Shown: piece by piece, positions 46,637 through 55,732 of the stretch | How the letters are laid out: every line of letters begins with the position of its first letter | Position numbering within the stretch: position 1 is the first letter of the stretch | Origin: Komagataeibacter sp. FNDCF1 | GTDB lineage: Bacteria; Pseudomonadota; Alphaproteobacteria; Acetobacterales; Acetobacteraceae | Assembly: GCF_021295335.1 (NCBI RefSeq) | Contig: NZ_JAIWOT010000001.1 | Location: forward strand, 1,491,001 to 1,555,000 | DNA length: 64,000 nt | Reading direction: 5' to 3' | The notes under the pieces: generated by a model | What the model was told of the DNA's origin: nothing | What the model saw: the letters and a program-made list of their open reading frames with translations, nothing else | Databases searched by the model: none | Made by a program: the position numbers and the translations under genes

Positions 46637-48420
46637 CCCGCCAGCGGCCCGGGATGGGCAAGATAGGTGGTGCGGATATGGTGCGCCGCCCAGTACGCAA
46701 GGGCCGCGACCATGCCGGTCGGGTTATAGCCCGTCCCCTGCGGGAAAGCGTTCGCCCCGATGACAAACACGTTATGCACATCCCATGACTGCAGGTAGCG
46801 GTTGAGCGCGCTGGTGCCGGGGTCCGTTCCCATCACCGCGCCGCCGCCCAGATGGGTGGTCTGGTAATGCCGTGTATCGAACGGCTTGCCGAACTCCCGC
46901 CTGGTCAGGTGCACCTGGCGCGCGCCCATGGCCTTCGCCACATCACCGATTTTGTCGACCACGTAGCGGTTCATGCAGATGTCGTTGTCTTTCCAGTCAA
47001 ATGTCATGCGTAGCAGCGGCTGGCCGTGGTCATCCTTCCATGTCGGGTCAAGGTCCAGGTACACATCCCGATAGGCCATGTTGGCACCGTGCGCGTCGAT
47101 CCGCAGGGAATGGCGGTAGGTGTCGATCATTCCCGCCTTCCACGCACTGCCCCACCGTGGCGTGCCCGGCGGCCCGCCGGATTGGGCTGCCGCGATGGCC
47201 TTCACACCCGCCTGATTGACCCATACCGGCGAGCCGCCTACGAAACCCAGCGGCCCGTGGTCAAAGTTCTCGCTGTTGAAGTCGTCAAACGCCACGCCGC
47301 CGCCGCCCGTGCCAACATACTGGTTGGTCTCGACCTTCGGGTCGAGCCAGACGGTGCTGGTGGTCACGTTCTGGTAGACGAAATTGCGCCCCACCACCCC
47401 TTCGTTCCTGGCCGGGTCGTACGGCCTGCCTATGCCCGAGAGCAGCATCAGCCGCACGTTATGGAACTGGAAGGCACTGAGGATGACCAGTTCGGCAGGC
47501 TGGGTAACGGTGTTGCCCTCGGCATCGGCATAGGTGACACCCGTGGCGCGTCGGCCATCGGAATCCAGTTCCACCTTCAGCACGTTGCAACTGGCGCGCA
47601 GTTCAAACAGCGGATGGCGGCGCAGGACGGGCAGGATGTTCACATTGGGCGAGGCCTTGGAATACATGTAGCAGGCATACCCGCTGCAGTAGCCGCAGAA
47701 ATTGCACGGCCCCATCTGCGCGCCATACGGATTGACATACTGGCGCGATGCATTGGCGGCGGGCAGGGAATAGGGGTGGAAACCCGCTTCCTCCGCCGAC
47801 TTGCGGAACAGATGGGCGGTATAGACATCCTTGAGTGCAGGCAGTGGAAAATGGTCCGAGCGTGAGGGGGAGAACACATTGCCCTTCCCCACCACCTCGC
47901 CATTGACCCTGTACGGCTCGCCCGATGTGCCGAACACCTTCTCTGCCCTGTCGAAAAAGGGTTCGAGTTCCTCATACGTCACGCCATAATCCTGCAGGTT
48001 CATCCCCTCGGGTATGAACTTCGTGCCGTATTTCTCGATCACGCGCGTGCGCAGGCGCAGGTCATCGGGTGGCATGCGGAAATGCACGCCCGACCAGTGC
48101 AGTCCCGCGCCGCCTACCCCCTCACCGGGCAGGAAGGCGGCCATGCGGCGATAGGGGAGTGCGACCTGCCGGCTGTTGTTGCGGATGGTGACTGTGTGTT
48201 TGGACAGGTCCTGGAACAGTTTGTAGCGGAAATTGCCCTCAAGTTCGTCAATCGAGGCAGGATAGGCACCATCGGATGCCGTGCCCCGGTCCGGCCCACG
48301 CTCCAGCACCACGACCGAACGCCCGGCCTCCGTCATTTCCTTGGCCATGATGCTGCCGGCCCAGCCGCCGCCCACGATCACCACATCAACCGGGTCAAGC
48401 CTGCGTGCGTCCGTGCTCAT
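46633..48420 (-). CDS. FAD-dependent GMC-type large subunit, gluconate 2-dehydrogenase-like
   Basis: The catalytic flavoprotein of a membrane-bound sugar-acid or polyol dehydrogenase, 595 residues. It starts with the FAD-binding VDVVIVGGGWAGSIMAKEM and ends with the GMC C-terminal signature LGGGAVMGTDPGTSALN then NVFVIGANAFPQGTGYNPTGM. A Cys cluster, GPCNFCGYCSGYACYMY (near residue 250), is as in gluconate 2-dehydrogenase, where it holds an iron-sulfur cluster. No signal peptide is seen, as usual, because export relies on the Tat signal of the small subunit. Gluconate is the best guess, but 2-ketogluconate or sorbitol cannot be excluded. Confidence 0.92.
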   Translation of the reverse strand: MSTDARRLDPVDVVIVGGGWAGSIMAKEMTEAGRSVVVLERGPDRGTASDGAYPASIDELEGNFRYKLFQDLSKHTVTIRNNSRQVALPYRRMAAFLPGEGVGGAGLHWSGVHFRMPPDDLRLRTRVIEKYGTKFIPEGMNLQDYGVTYEELEPFFDRAEKVFGTSGEPYRVNGEVVGKGNVFSPSRSDHFPLPALKDVYTAHLFRKSAEEAGFHPYSLPAANASRQYVNPYGAQMGPCNFCGYCSGYACYMYSKASPNVNILPVLRRHPLFELRASCNVLKVELDSDGRRATGVTYADAEGNTVTQPAELVILSAFQFHNVRLMLLSGIGRPYDPARNEGVVGRNFVYQNVTTSTVWLDPKVETNQYVGTGGGGVAFDDFNSENFDHGPLGFVGGSPVWVNQAGVKAIAAAQSGGPPGTPRWGSAWKAGMIDTYRHSLRIDAHGANMAYRDVYLDLDPTWKDDHGQPLLRMTFDWKDNDICMNRYVVDKIGDVAKAMGARQVHLTRREFGKPFDTRHYQTTHLGGGAVMGTDPGTSALNRYLQSWDVHNVFVIGANAFPQGTGYNPTGMVAALAYWAAHHIRTTYLAHPGPLAG

Positions 48421-49115
48421 GCCCTCTCTCCCGAAATGGAGACACTGCCCAGCGGGTAATGGGCGCCGTACTGGTCCACCCAGTCCATGAAATCGGCCCG
48501 CGCACCGGGAAAGCCCAGCATGGTCCAGCCACCCAGCCCGGTATTGCCGCCATGGATGGGGTCACTGAAGGCCCCTTCCATCACATTGGCCAGCAACTGA
48601 TCAAAAAATACGGCCGAGGGAATATCGCCAAAGACCAGGCTGCCCTTTTCGGCGGCCTGCAGCAGGCCGTCCTGAACGGCGGGCGCCAGGGATGCAAAGG
48701 GCCGGCCATGCCGGGTTGCGGCATGCGCGTTCATGCCCGCGATGCCGTGTCTGTACAGGTCACGCGGGGCATAGGGCAGCTGGTAGCCCAGATTGTCCGG
48801 CCCCTGCACGAAGGGACCGGACATGTACCACTGCTCGCCATGGGCGTAGGGGGTATCCATCTGGCGGTCAATGAAGCGCGGCACATCCAGCGCCACGGCA
48901 CCGGGGCCATTGGCATCGGCGGGAATAAGCCGGTCACAGGCGGCGACAAGGAACGCCCATTCGGCTGCATCGAAAAACCGGGGGCTGTATGGTGTCCTTC
49001 CCGCCGGACCGGCCCGGCCGGATGAGGTCAGGACCGTGCTGCAGGCCGCCGCTGAAGCCAGTCCCTGCATAAATCGCCGCCGCGACGACGTGAACCGTAA
49101 ACCGCCAGTACCCAA
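48417..49115 (-). CDS. Gluconate 2-dehydrogenase subunit 3 family small subunit, Tat-exported
   Basis: A 232-residue small subunit carrying the Tat signal SSRRRFMQGLASAAACSTVL, needed to export the flavoprotein. The mature part has FFDAAEWAFLVAACDRLIPAD and GDIPSAVFFDQLLANVMEGAFSDPIHGGN, the subunit 3 family marks, and a late GGWTMLGFPGARADF. I prefer a TTG start at 49115: GGAAGAGA lies just upstream, and a likely promoter palindrome overlaps the ATG at 49163. It is the first gene of the operon and overlaps the flavoprotein start by four bases. Confidence 0.88.
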   Translation of the reverse strand: MGTGGLRFTSSRRRFMQGLASAAACSTVLTSSGRAGPAGRTPYSPRFFDAAEWAFLVAACDRLIPADANGPGAVALDVPRFIDRQMDTPYAHGEQWYMSGPFVQGPDNLGYQLPYAPRDLYRHGIAGMNAHAATRHGRPFASLAPAVQDGLLQAAEKGSLVFGDIPSAVFFDQLLANVMEGAFSDPIHGGNTGLGGWTMLGFPGARADFMDWVDQYGAHYPLGSVSISGERA

Positions 49116-49156
49116 AAAATCTCTTCCCGCTGCATGATATCCACATGGTCCCGACA

Positions 49157-49177
49157 GGCTCACTATAGCCGTGAGCC
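49157..49177 (-). promoter_or_regulatory. Perfect palindrome over a possible -10 of the dehydrogenase operon
   Basis: GGCTCAC (49157-49163) and GTGAGCC (49171-49177) are perfect inverted arms around TATAGCC. On the minus strand the centre reads as TATAGT at 49167-49162, a good -10 hexamer about 45 bases before the proposed TTG start. An operator overlapping the -10 would fit repressor control. The -35 is not clear. Confidence 0.45.
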
Positions 49178-49463
49178 CTGCGAAGATGCCTAGACCCTTT
49201 TCCCGTCATTTCCATTAATGCAAGAAAATATGATCAACACAAACCCGCAGGGCCGTATCCCGTTACCGCAGCACCCGGTCGGGTGCATAATGTTTCCTGC
49301 CTGCTGTCAAGGGCACGCCTGGCGAAAACCATAATCCACGCACCCGTACAGGTTCCCTTGACGCCGGATGGAAAAACACGAAGCGGGGGTCATCCACACA
49401 AGACGGCGCCACGACCACACCGCCGTCTTGACCCGTGGGACGGGGGGCAATATCCCGCCTTTC
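49178..49463 (+). promoter_or_regulatory. cobD leader region with several hairpins
   Basis: Between the dehydrogenase operon and cobD lie three inverted repeats on the plus strand: GCACCC/GGGTGC (49271-49286), GTCAAGGG (49306-49313) with CCCTTGAC (49355-49362), and AAGACGGCG (49400-49408) with CGCCGTCTT (49421-49429). A structured leader RNA is possible. I looked for a cobalamin riboswitch and did not find the GGGAATCC or AGACCTGCC boxes. Confidence 0.35.
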
Positions 49464-50471
49464 ATGCGTATTTTCCTTTTCCTGCTGCACAGGCTTGGCG
49501 TTACATGCCTTGCCTCCATGACTGATGCCGCCATGGGCTATCCGCAGGCGCTCGTACGCCGCATCGGGCATCCGGTCATATGGATCGGGGGGCTGGTCGG
49601 CGCGCTTGACCGGCATCTCAACACGACAGACCGCACGCTCGGGCAGCGCAGGCTGGCGGGGTACGCTGCGGCCGGGGTGACTGCTACCCTCCCCACCGTC
49701 ATTGCCATCGTGATGGTCCGCGTGATCCGGTGGCTCCTGCCGCGCTGGCTGGCGCTGCCGGTTACCGCCGTGCTGGCCAGCACGCTTGTGGCGCAGCGGT
49801 CGCTGCACGACCATGTGCTGGCCGTGGCACATGCGGCGGACGAAGGCCTGCCCGCCGCGCGCCGCGCCGTGTCCCACATCGTGGGGCGCGACCCCGAACA
49901 GCTGGATGAGGCGGGCGTGCTGCGTGCCGCGACCGAAACACTGGCCGAAAATTTTTCCGATGGCATCGTGGCCCCCCTGCTGTGGATGGCGGCGGGTGGC
50001 CTGCCGGGCGCGGTCTTCTACAAATCCGTCAATACGGCGGACAGCATGATCGGCCACCGTACGCCGCGACATGAAGCCTTTGGCTGTGCCGCGGCCCGGC
50101 TGGATGATCTGGTCAACCTGCCTGCTTCCCGCCTGTCGGCCATATGGATCATTCTTGCCGCCCTGACGCTGCCGGGCATGCGTGCCGGTGCCGCGCTGCG
50201 TATCGTATGGCGCGACGCCCGGGCCCATCGTTCACCCAACGCGGGCTGGCCGGAGGCTGCCATGGCGGGCGCCCTGGGCATACGCCTGTCCGGCCCGCGC
50301 AGCTATGACGGCGTATGCGTGGCCGAGCCCTGGGTGGGGGACGGCACGCCCGTGCTGCGCCCCGATGACCTGTATCGCGCCCTTGCCCTCTATCGCCGGG
50401 CCTGCGTGATCCAGACGCTGGCGGGGCTGTCAGCCCTCGGCCTGCTCGCACGCCGCCCGCGCGGGCGCTGA
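49464..50471 (+). CDS. cobD: Adenosylcobinamide-phosphate synthase (CobD/CbiB)
   Basis: Attaches the aminopropanol arm to adenosylcobyrate in the inner membrane. About 335 residues, with multiple helices. Signatures are [26 protein letters not shown] near the start, [35 protein letters not shown] and [22 protein letters not shown], then [19 protein letters not shown] [16 protein letters not shown] at the end. ATG 49464 chosen; an ATG at 49512 would also keep the conserved part. It overlaps the convergent cobQ by 42 bases. Confidence 0.94.
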   Translation: MRIFLFLLHRLGVTCLASMTDAAMGYPQALVRRIGHPVIWIGGLVGALDRHLNTTDRTLGQRRLAGYAAAGVTATLPTVIAIVMVRVIRWLLPRWLALPVTAVLASTLVAQRSLHDHVLAVAHAADEGLPAARRAVSHIVGRDPEQLDEAGVLRAATETLAENFSDGIVAPLLWMAAGGLPGAVFYKSVNTADSMIGHRTPRHEAFGCAAARLDDLVNLPASRLSAIWIILAALTLPGMRAGAALRIVWRDARAHRSPNAGWPEAAMAGALGIRLSGPRSYDGVCVAEPWVGDGTPVLRPDDLYRALALYRRACVIQTLAGLSALGLLARRPRGR

Positions 50472-51941
50472 TACAGGATTCACGGGCCGGGCCAGTTCCA
50501 GCAGGGCATCAATGTCAAGATGCGCTTCCAGATGGTCGGCCAGCGCATCAAGGGCCGCGTCAATCCGCGTATCATGGTCATGCCCGTGCGATATGCCCCC
50601 CAGCCGTGCCAGCAGCGCCGCCCGCGCATGCCCGTCGGCCAGCAGGCCATGCACATAGGTGCCCCATATCCGCCCCGACGGGCTGACCGCGCCATCGGGC
50701 CGGCCGTCCAGATCGGTCAGGGGACGGGCTGCATGGTCCGGACCACCGGTGCGGCCCATATGCATCTCGTACCCCCGCAGGCGGGCCTGTTCGGGCAGGA
50801 GATGGCCGGTCACTTCCTCCAGTCGCTTGTCACCCTCCAGCACGGTGGTCACATCCAGCAGGCCCAGACCCGCCACCGTTGCGGGCGGCCCCTCGATCCC
50901 GGCGGGGTCGGCAATGGCATGCCCCAGCATCTGGTAGCCGCCGCATATGCCCAGCACATGCCCGCCCCGGCGCACATGGGCATGGATGTCGATATCCCAC
51001 CCCTCCGCCCGCAGGGCCGCCAGATCGGCAATCGTGGCCTTGGCACCGGGCAGGATGATCAGGTCACATGATGGCAGTACCCGCCCACGGGGCACCATCG
51101 TCAGGGATACGCCATCTTCTGCCGCCAGCGGGTCGAGATCATCGAAATTGGCAATCATGGGCAGGCAGGGCACGGCGATGCGCACACCCCCATACGCCAC
51201 GGCCCCCCCTGGCGCCAGGTCCGCCGCATCTTCCGCCGGCAGGTCACGCACGCGCTCCAGAAACGGTACAAGCCCGACGGGGCGCCAGCCCGTGGAAGTG
51301 GCAACCGCCGCCATCCCCGCCGCGAACAGTGATGGGTCGCCCCGCATACGGTTGACGATAAAGCCTTTTATACGCCGTGCATCCTCCGTCGCCACCACGG
51401 CCTGCGTGCCCACCAGGCTGGCGATGACCCCGCCACGGTCAATGTCGCCCACCAGCACGACATTGATGTCGGCCGCCTGCGCGAAACCCATGTTGGCGAT
51501 GTCATCGGCGCGGAGATTGACTTCGGAAGCGGAGCCAGCCCCCTCCACCAGCACGATGTCCGCCTGTGCCGCGAGGGTGTGGAAGCTCTCCAGCACCTCG
51601 GGCATCAGGCCACGCTTGAAGGACTGGAAATCCCGCGCCCTTACCTGCCCGCGCACCCTGCCACGCACCACAAGCTGCGAGCCGGTCATGCCCTGCGGCT
51701 TGAGCAGAACGGGATTCATGTCCACGCAGGGCGACACCCCGCAGGCACGCGCCTGCAGCGCCTGCGCGCGCCCGATCTCACCCCCGTCTGCCGTGACTGC
51801 GGCGTTGTTGGACATGTTCTGCGGCTTGAACGGCCGCACCCGCAGCCCGCGCCGGACCAGCGCGCGGGCCAGACCCGCCACCAGCACCGACTTGCCCACG
51901 GACGAGCCGGTACCCTGAAGCATGAGGGCGCGGGCCACCAT
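50430..51941 (-). CDS. cobQ: Cobyric acid synthase
   Basis: Amidates four side chains of the corrin ring with glutamine and ATP. The 503-residue protein starts with [21 protein letters not shown] (P-loop) and [15 protein letters not shown]. The glutamine amidotransferase half has the nucleophile Cys in [11 protein letters not shown] near residue 345 and a catalytic His in [10 protein letters not shown]. Its ATG shares one base with the cobO stop, so it is translationally coupled. Third gene of cobU-cobO-cobQ. Confidence 0.96.
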   Translation of the reverse strand: MVARALMLQGTGSSVGKSVLVAGLARALVRRGLRVRPFKPQNMSNNAAVTADGGEIGRAQALQARACGVSPCVDMNPVLLKPQGMTGSQLVVRGRVRGQVRARDFQSFKRGLMPEVLESFHTLAAQADIVLVEGAGSASEVNLRADDIANMGFAQAADINVVLVGDIDRGGVIASLVGTQAVVATEDARRIKGFIVNRMRGDPSLFAAGMAAVATSTGWRPVGLVPFLERVRDLPAEDAADLAPGGAVAYGGVRIAVPCLPMIANFDDLDPLAAEDGVSLTMVPRGRVLPSCDLIILPGAKATIADLAALRAEGWDIDIHAHVRRGGHVLGICGGYQMLGHAIADPAGIEGPPATVAGLGLLDVTTVLEGDKRLEEVTGHLLPEQARLRGYEMHMGRTGGPDHAARPLTDLDGRPDGAVSPSGRIWGTYVHGLLADGHARAALLARLGGISHGHDHDTRIDAALDALADHLEAHLDIDALLELARPVNPVSAPARAACEQAEG

Positions 51942-52549
51942 CAGAACTCGATCCCGGCCTGCGCCTTGACCCCTTTCTTGAAGTGATGGGCCACCTGCGT
52001 CATTTCGGTAACCAGATCGGCTGCCTCAATCATGGCGGGGCGGGCGTTGCGGCCGGTCACCACCACATGCTGCATGGCGGGGCGGGCGGCGATATCGGCC
52101 AGCACCTCCTCGATGGGCAGGTAGTCGTAGCGCAGCGCGATATTGAGTTCATCAAGGATCACCATGCTCACATCCGCGCGCTTCAGCGCCGCGCGGGCTT
52201 CCGCCCAGGCCGTGCGGCAGTTGGCGATGTCGCGCGCGCGGTCCTGCGTGTTCCATGTAAAACCCTCGCCCAGAGCATGCCATTCCACCTGGTCGCCAAA
52301 GCGTTCCAGCGCCTTGCGCTCCCCCGTGTTCCACGCACCCTTGATGAACTGGATAACCACGATGCGCCCGCCATGGGCCAGCGTGCGCAGCGCCATGCCG
52401 AAGGCGGCGGTGGACTTGCCCTTGCCGGCACCGGTATGCACGGCCAGCAGTCCCTTCTCTATGGATTTGCTGCTGACCTCCCTGTCCTGCACTTCCTTGC
52501 GCCTGGCCATTTTTTCACGGTGGCGGATTTCTTCGGGGGTAAGGGTCAT
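51941..52549 (-). CDS. cobO: Cob(I)yrinic acid a,c-diamide adenosyltransferase
   Basis: Adds the adenosyl group of ATP to the corrinoid cobalt. The 202-residue protein has the P-loop [25 protein letters not shown] near residue 35, [18 protein letters not shown], and [19 protein letters not shown]. This is the CobO/BtuR family, not PduO. It overlaps cobU by ATGA and precedes cobQ. Confidence 0.96.
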   Translation of the reverse strand: MTLTPEEIRHREKMARRKEVQDREVSSKSIEKGLLAVHTGAGKGKSTAAFGMALRTLAHGGRIVVIQFIKGAWNTGERKALERFGDQVEWHALGEGFTWNTQDRARDIANCRTAWAEARAALKRADVSMVILDELNIALRYDYLPIEEVLADIAARPAMQHVVVTGRNARPAMIEAADLVTEMTQVAHHFKKGVKAQAGIEF

Positions 52550-53100
52550 TTCATCTCCATCGGCAGTCCTGCCACCACAAAGACAACACGCGCGGCCTCA
52601 CGCGCAATAGCCTGGTGCAGCAGACCCGCCTCATCACGAAAGCGCCGGGCCAGCGCATTGTTGGGCACGATCCCCTGCCCCACTTCGTTCGAGACCAGTA
52701 CCGTAGGCCCCGCCCGGCGGCCAAGGGCGGCCAGCAGTTCCTGCGTTGCCTGCCCGACATCACGCTCCGCCAGCATGAGATTGGTCAGCCACAGGGTCAG
52801 GCAGTCCACCAGCACGGGGCGGGCGGCCAGCGCATCCAGCGTGCGCGGCAGGTCGAGCGGTTCCTCCACCGTCTGCCAGTCCTTTCCCCTGCGGGTGCGG
52901 TGGGTGGCGATGCGGGCGGTCATTTCCCCATCATGGGGCTGGCATGTGGCCAGATAGGCCCATGGCGCGGGCCAGTGGGGGAACAGCCCTTCCGCAAAAC
53001 GGCTTTTGCCCGAGCGCGCGCCACCCAGTACAAGAATGCAGCCCTGCATGCCGCCAGAACCGGGCTGTGGGGGGTGCGCCTTCATTTTCTTCTCCGCCAT
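52546..53100 (-). CDS. cobU: Adenosylcobinamide kinase / adenosylcobinamide-phosphate guanylyltransferase
   Basis: Phosphorylates adenosylcobinamide and adds GMP. The P-loop is LVLGGARSGKSRFAEGL near residue 25, YLATCQPHDGEMTARIATHRTRRGKDW carries the conserved His that is guanylylated, and LVDCLTLWLTNLML follows. 184 residues, normal length. An ATG at residue 18 (MQGCILVL) is an alternative start. Divergent from cobT, with 37 bp between. Confidence 0.95.
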   Translation of the reverse strand: MAEKKMKAHPPQPGSGGMQGCILVLGGARSGKSRFAEGLFPHWPAPWAYLATCQPHDGEMTARIATHRTRRGKDWQTVEEPLDLPRTLDALAARPVLVDCLTLWLTNLMLAERDVGQATQELLAALGRRAGPTVLVSNEVGQGIVPNNALARRFRDEAGLLHQAIAREAARVVFVVAGLPMEMK

Positions 53101-53137
53101 CTTGCATCATGGCCCATAAGACCACACAACGCTGTGC

Positions 53138-54166
53138 ATGCCACCCCGTCTTTCCCCCCCGCAGGACATGGCTGCGCTCCGCGCGCTGTGCAGCACCCTT
53201 CCCGAAGCCGACATGGCGGCCGACCATGCCATGGCCAGCCATGATGCCGGGCTGACCAAGCCGCCGGGCAGCCTTGGCCGGCTGGAGGAACTGGCGCGCT
53301 GGGCGGGCCGGTGGCAACGCACCCCGTGGCCCCGCGCCGAACGGGTGGAGATCATTGTCTTTGCCGGCAACCACGGCGTGACCGCGCAGGGGGTGACACC
53401 ATGGCCCACCGATGTCACGCGCCAGATGGTCGAAAACTTTCGCAACGGCGGGGCCGCCATCAACCAGATCGCACGCGTGGCGGGTGCCCGGCTGCGGGCC
53501 GTTGCGGTTGAGGACCTGCGCCCGACGGCGGATTTCACTCATGCCCCCGCCATGGACCTGCCCTCTTTCCTGCATGCCATCGCAACCGGCATGGCGGCGG
53601 CAAGACCCGGCACGGACCTGCTGTGCCTGGGGGAGATGGGCATTGGCAACACCACCACGGCGGCCGCCGTATGCGCGGGGCTGTTTGGCGGTGGAGGTGC
53701 CGCATGGGCCGGGCGCGGCACGGGGCTGGATGACGCGGGCGTGCGGCACAAGGCACAGGTCATCGATCATGCTCTGGCCCGCCATGCCGCCACCATGGGC
53801 GACCCGCTGGAGGTGATGCGCCATCTGGGCGGACATGAACTTGCCGCCATGCTGGGGGCCGCGATCGCCGCGCGCCATTACAACATTCCCGTGCTGCTGG
53901 ATGGCTTCATCTGCACGGCGGCGGTGGCCCCGCTGGGGCTGTTGCACGCTGGCGGGCTGGACCATACCCGGCTGGCCCACTGTTCCGCCGAAAGCGGGCA
54001 CGCGCGCCTTGCCTCCGCACTGGGGCTGTCGCCGCTGCTGGACCTGGGGCTGCGGCTGGGCGAAGGCTCGGGCGCGGGGCTGGCCATACCGCTGGTGCGC
54101 GCCGCCACCGCATGCCTGTGCGGCATGGCCACCTTTGCGCAGGCGCAGGTCAGCGGACGGGAATGA
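53138..54166 (+). CDS. cobT: Nicotinate-nucleotide--dimethylbenzimidazole phosphoribosyltransferase
   Basis: Makes alpha-ribazole phosphate, the lower-ligand precursor of cobalamin. 342 residues with LTKPPGSLGRLEELA, FAGNHGVTAQGV, GEMGIGNTTTAAAV and GRGTGLDDAGVRHK in the expected order. The catalytic Glu is in LAHCSAESGHARL. The end overlaps cobS by ATGA. Confidence 0.97.
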   Translation: MPPRLSPPQDMAALRALCSTLPEADMAADHAMASHDAGLTKPPGSLGRLEELARWAGRWQRTPWPRAERVEIIVFAGNHGVTAQGVTPWPTDVTRQMVENFRNGGAAINQIARVAGARLRAVAVEDLRPTADFTHAPAMDLPSFLHAIATGMAAARPGTDLLCLGEMGIGNTTTAAAVCAGLFGGGGAAWAGRGTGLDDAGVRHKAQVIDHALARHAATMGDPLEVMRHLGGHELAAMLGAAIAARHYNIPVLLDGFICTAAVAPLGLLHAGGLDHTRLAHCSAESGHARLASALGLSPLLDLGLRLGEGSGAGLAIPLVRAATACLCGMATFAQAQVSGRE

Positions 54167-54915
54167 GCATGCTGGGCCGCCTGCGCGCTGACCTGGCATG
54201 CGGCATCGGCCTGCTCAGCCGCCTGCCCACCGGGTGGCTGGGCGGGGCTGGCCTGTCCTGGTCCATGCCGCGCAGCATATGGTGCTGGCCGATGGTGGGC
54301 GGGGCGCTGGGCGGCATGGCCGCGCTGGTCTATGCCGCCCTGCTGCGTTGTGGCGTTGCCAGCCTGCCCGCCGCAGGATGGAGCATCGGCATGCAACTGC
54401 TGCTGTGTGGCGGCCTGCATGAAGATGGGCTGGCGGACATGGCCGACGGATGCGGGGGCGGGCGTGAGCGCGCGCGCAAGCTGGAAATCATGCGCGACAG
54501 CCGTGTCGGCAGCTATGGGGTGATGGCGCTGGGGGTTGCCCTGCTGGTACGTGTGGGGGCCGTGGCCGCCATGCCCGGCACGACCGCACTCCTGGCGCTG
54601 CCGGTGGCGGGGGCGCTGGCACGGGCGGCCATGGTGGTGGTGCTGTGGCGCCTGCCCCCCGCGCGCCGCGATGGACTGGCCAGCACCATGACCCACCTGC
54701 CGGCGTATGCGCTGGCAGCAGGCCTGTGCGGTGCCGGTGCCCTGGCGGCCCTGATGCTGCCCGGCGCGCGGGCGGGCGTGGCGGTGGGCGTGGCCATGGT
54801 GGCGGCTGCGGTCATGTGCCGCCTGGCACGGTGGCAACTGGGCGGCCAGACCGGAGACGTTCTTGGTGCAACGGCAGTCGTGACGGAATGTGCGGTTCTG
54901 GCTGCCCTGTCGTGA
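54163..54915 (+). CDS. cobS: Adenosylcobinamide-GDP ribazoletransferase (cobalamin synthase)
   Basis: Inner-membrane enzyme that joins GDP-cobinamide and ribazole to form cobalamin. The 250-residue polytopic protein has LSRLPTG near the N-terminus, the metal-binding HEDGLADMADGCGGGRERARKLEIMRDSRVGSYG, and the late GGQTGDVLGATAVVTECAVL. The start ATG 54163 overlaps cobT. Its last 104 bases are covered on the other strand by the tail of cobC. Confidence 0.95.
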   Translation: MSMLGRLRADLACGIGLLSRLPTGWLGGAGLSWSMPRSIWCWPMVGGALGGMAALVYAALLRCGVASLPAAGWSIGMQLLLCGGLHEDGLADMADGCGGGRERARKLEIMRDSRVGSYGVMALGVALLVRVGAVAAMPGTTALLALPVAGALARAAMVVVLWRLPPARRDGLASTMTHLPAYALAAGLCGAGALAALMLPGARAGVAVGVAMVAAAVMCRLARWQLGGQTGDVLGATAVVTECAVLAALS

Positions 54916-55468
54916 ACAGCGCATGTCCATGCTCGATCACGCGCACCGAACCCAGCGGCGGGGCCGGGGCAAGCAGGCTGCCCGGCGCGCCATGGACCAT
55001 ACCCTGAAGCAGGCGCAGCGGGCCGCCATGGGTTATCACCCCGCAGGATTGCCCCCCCTGCTGGAGTTCCGCCCAGAACTGGCGCACGCGCCCGCGCAGT
55101 TCGCCCCCGCTTTCCCCGCCGGGGGGGGTAAATCCACTGACATCAGCGGCCCATGCATCCAGCGCCGTGCGGGAAATCCGATTCCATGGGCGGCCTTCCC
55201 ACTCCCCGAAACTGATTTCACGCAGACGTGAATCCACCCGCAGGTCCAGATCCATGAATTGCGCCACCCGTTCGGCCACCATCCGGCACCGACGGGCAGG
55301 AGAGGAAAACAGAATCCGGCATCCCACCCCCTGCATGACGGTGCGCAGGCCATCGGCCATGCGTTCCCATCCTTCGGCCAGAGCCACGTCACGCTGGCCG
55401 TAACACAGGCCTTCCACCCCCATAACGGCGGGATGGCGCGCCAGCACAACTGCAAAACGGTCAGTCAT
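54812..55468 (-). CDS. cobC: Histidine phosphatase CobC-like (alpha-ribazole phosphatase)
   Basis: Predicted to remove the phosphate from alpha-ribazole phosphate or adenosylcobalamin phosphate. 218 residues from ATG 55468, which is preceded by AGGAAG. The catalytic phospho-His is in VLARHPAVMG (RHP instead of the common RHG or RHT), with SSPARRC, REISFGEWEGRPW and the second His in VITHGGPLR. The last 34 or so residues, after GSVRVIEHG, extend into the 3' end of cobS on the opposite strand. Confidence 0.9.
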   Translation of the reverse strand: MTDRFAVVLARHPAVMGVEGLCYGQRDVALAEGWERMADGLRTVMQGVGCRILFSSPARRCRMVAERVAQFMDLDLRVDSRLREISFGEWEGRPWNRISRTALDAWAADVSGFTPPGGESGGELRGRVRQFWAELQQGGQSCGVITHGGPLRLLQGMVHGAPGSLLAPAPPLGSVRVIEHGHALFTTGQPEPHIPSRLPLHQERLRSGRPVATVPGGT

Positions 55469-55732
55469 CCGCTTCCTGCCCTCCAACATGTCCAGGCCAG
55501 CATCCGTGAAGTTCGGGAACATCGCCATAAGACGGACAAGGGGGCAGCCATCCGATAAGAACATGCCACTTTTTCACCTTTTCCCCGCCACAGGACAAAA
55601 ACCGAACATACCGGACTAAATAAAGCCTGTTTACAAAAACACTCTTATTCTGCATATCGGCAACTGTACCTTTGTAAATCTCGATCTGCCGATACCCCGG
55701 GTCTGCGCCAGTCAGTTGTCCAGGCCGGAAGG

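Noticed and set aside
44951-46666. 571-residue plus-strand frame opposite the cytochrome c gene
   Set aside because: The minus strand has three CxxCH sites and a signal peptide; the plus frame is low-complexity Arg/Gly/His without a family.
49178-49463. Cobalamin riboswitch before cobD
   Set aside because: The characteristic GGGAATCC-type box and the B12 box (AGACCTGCC) are absent on either strand.
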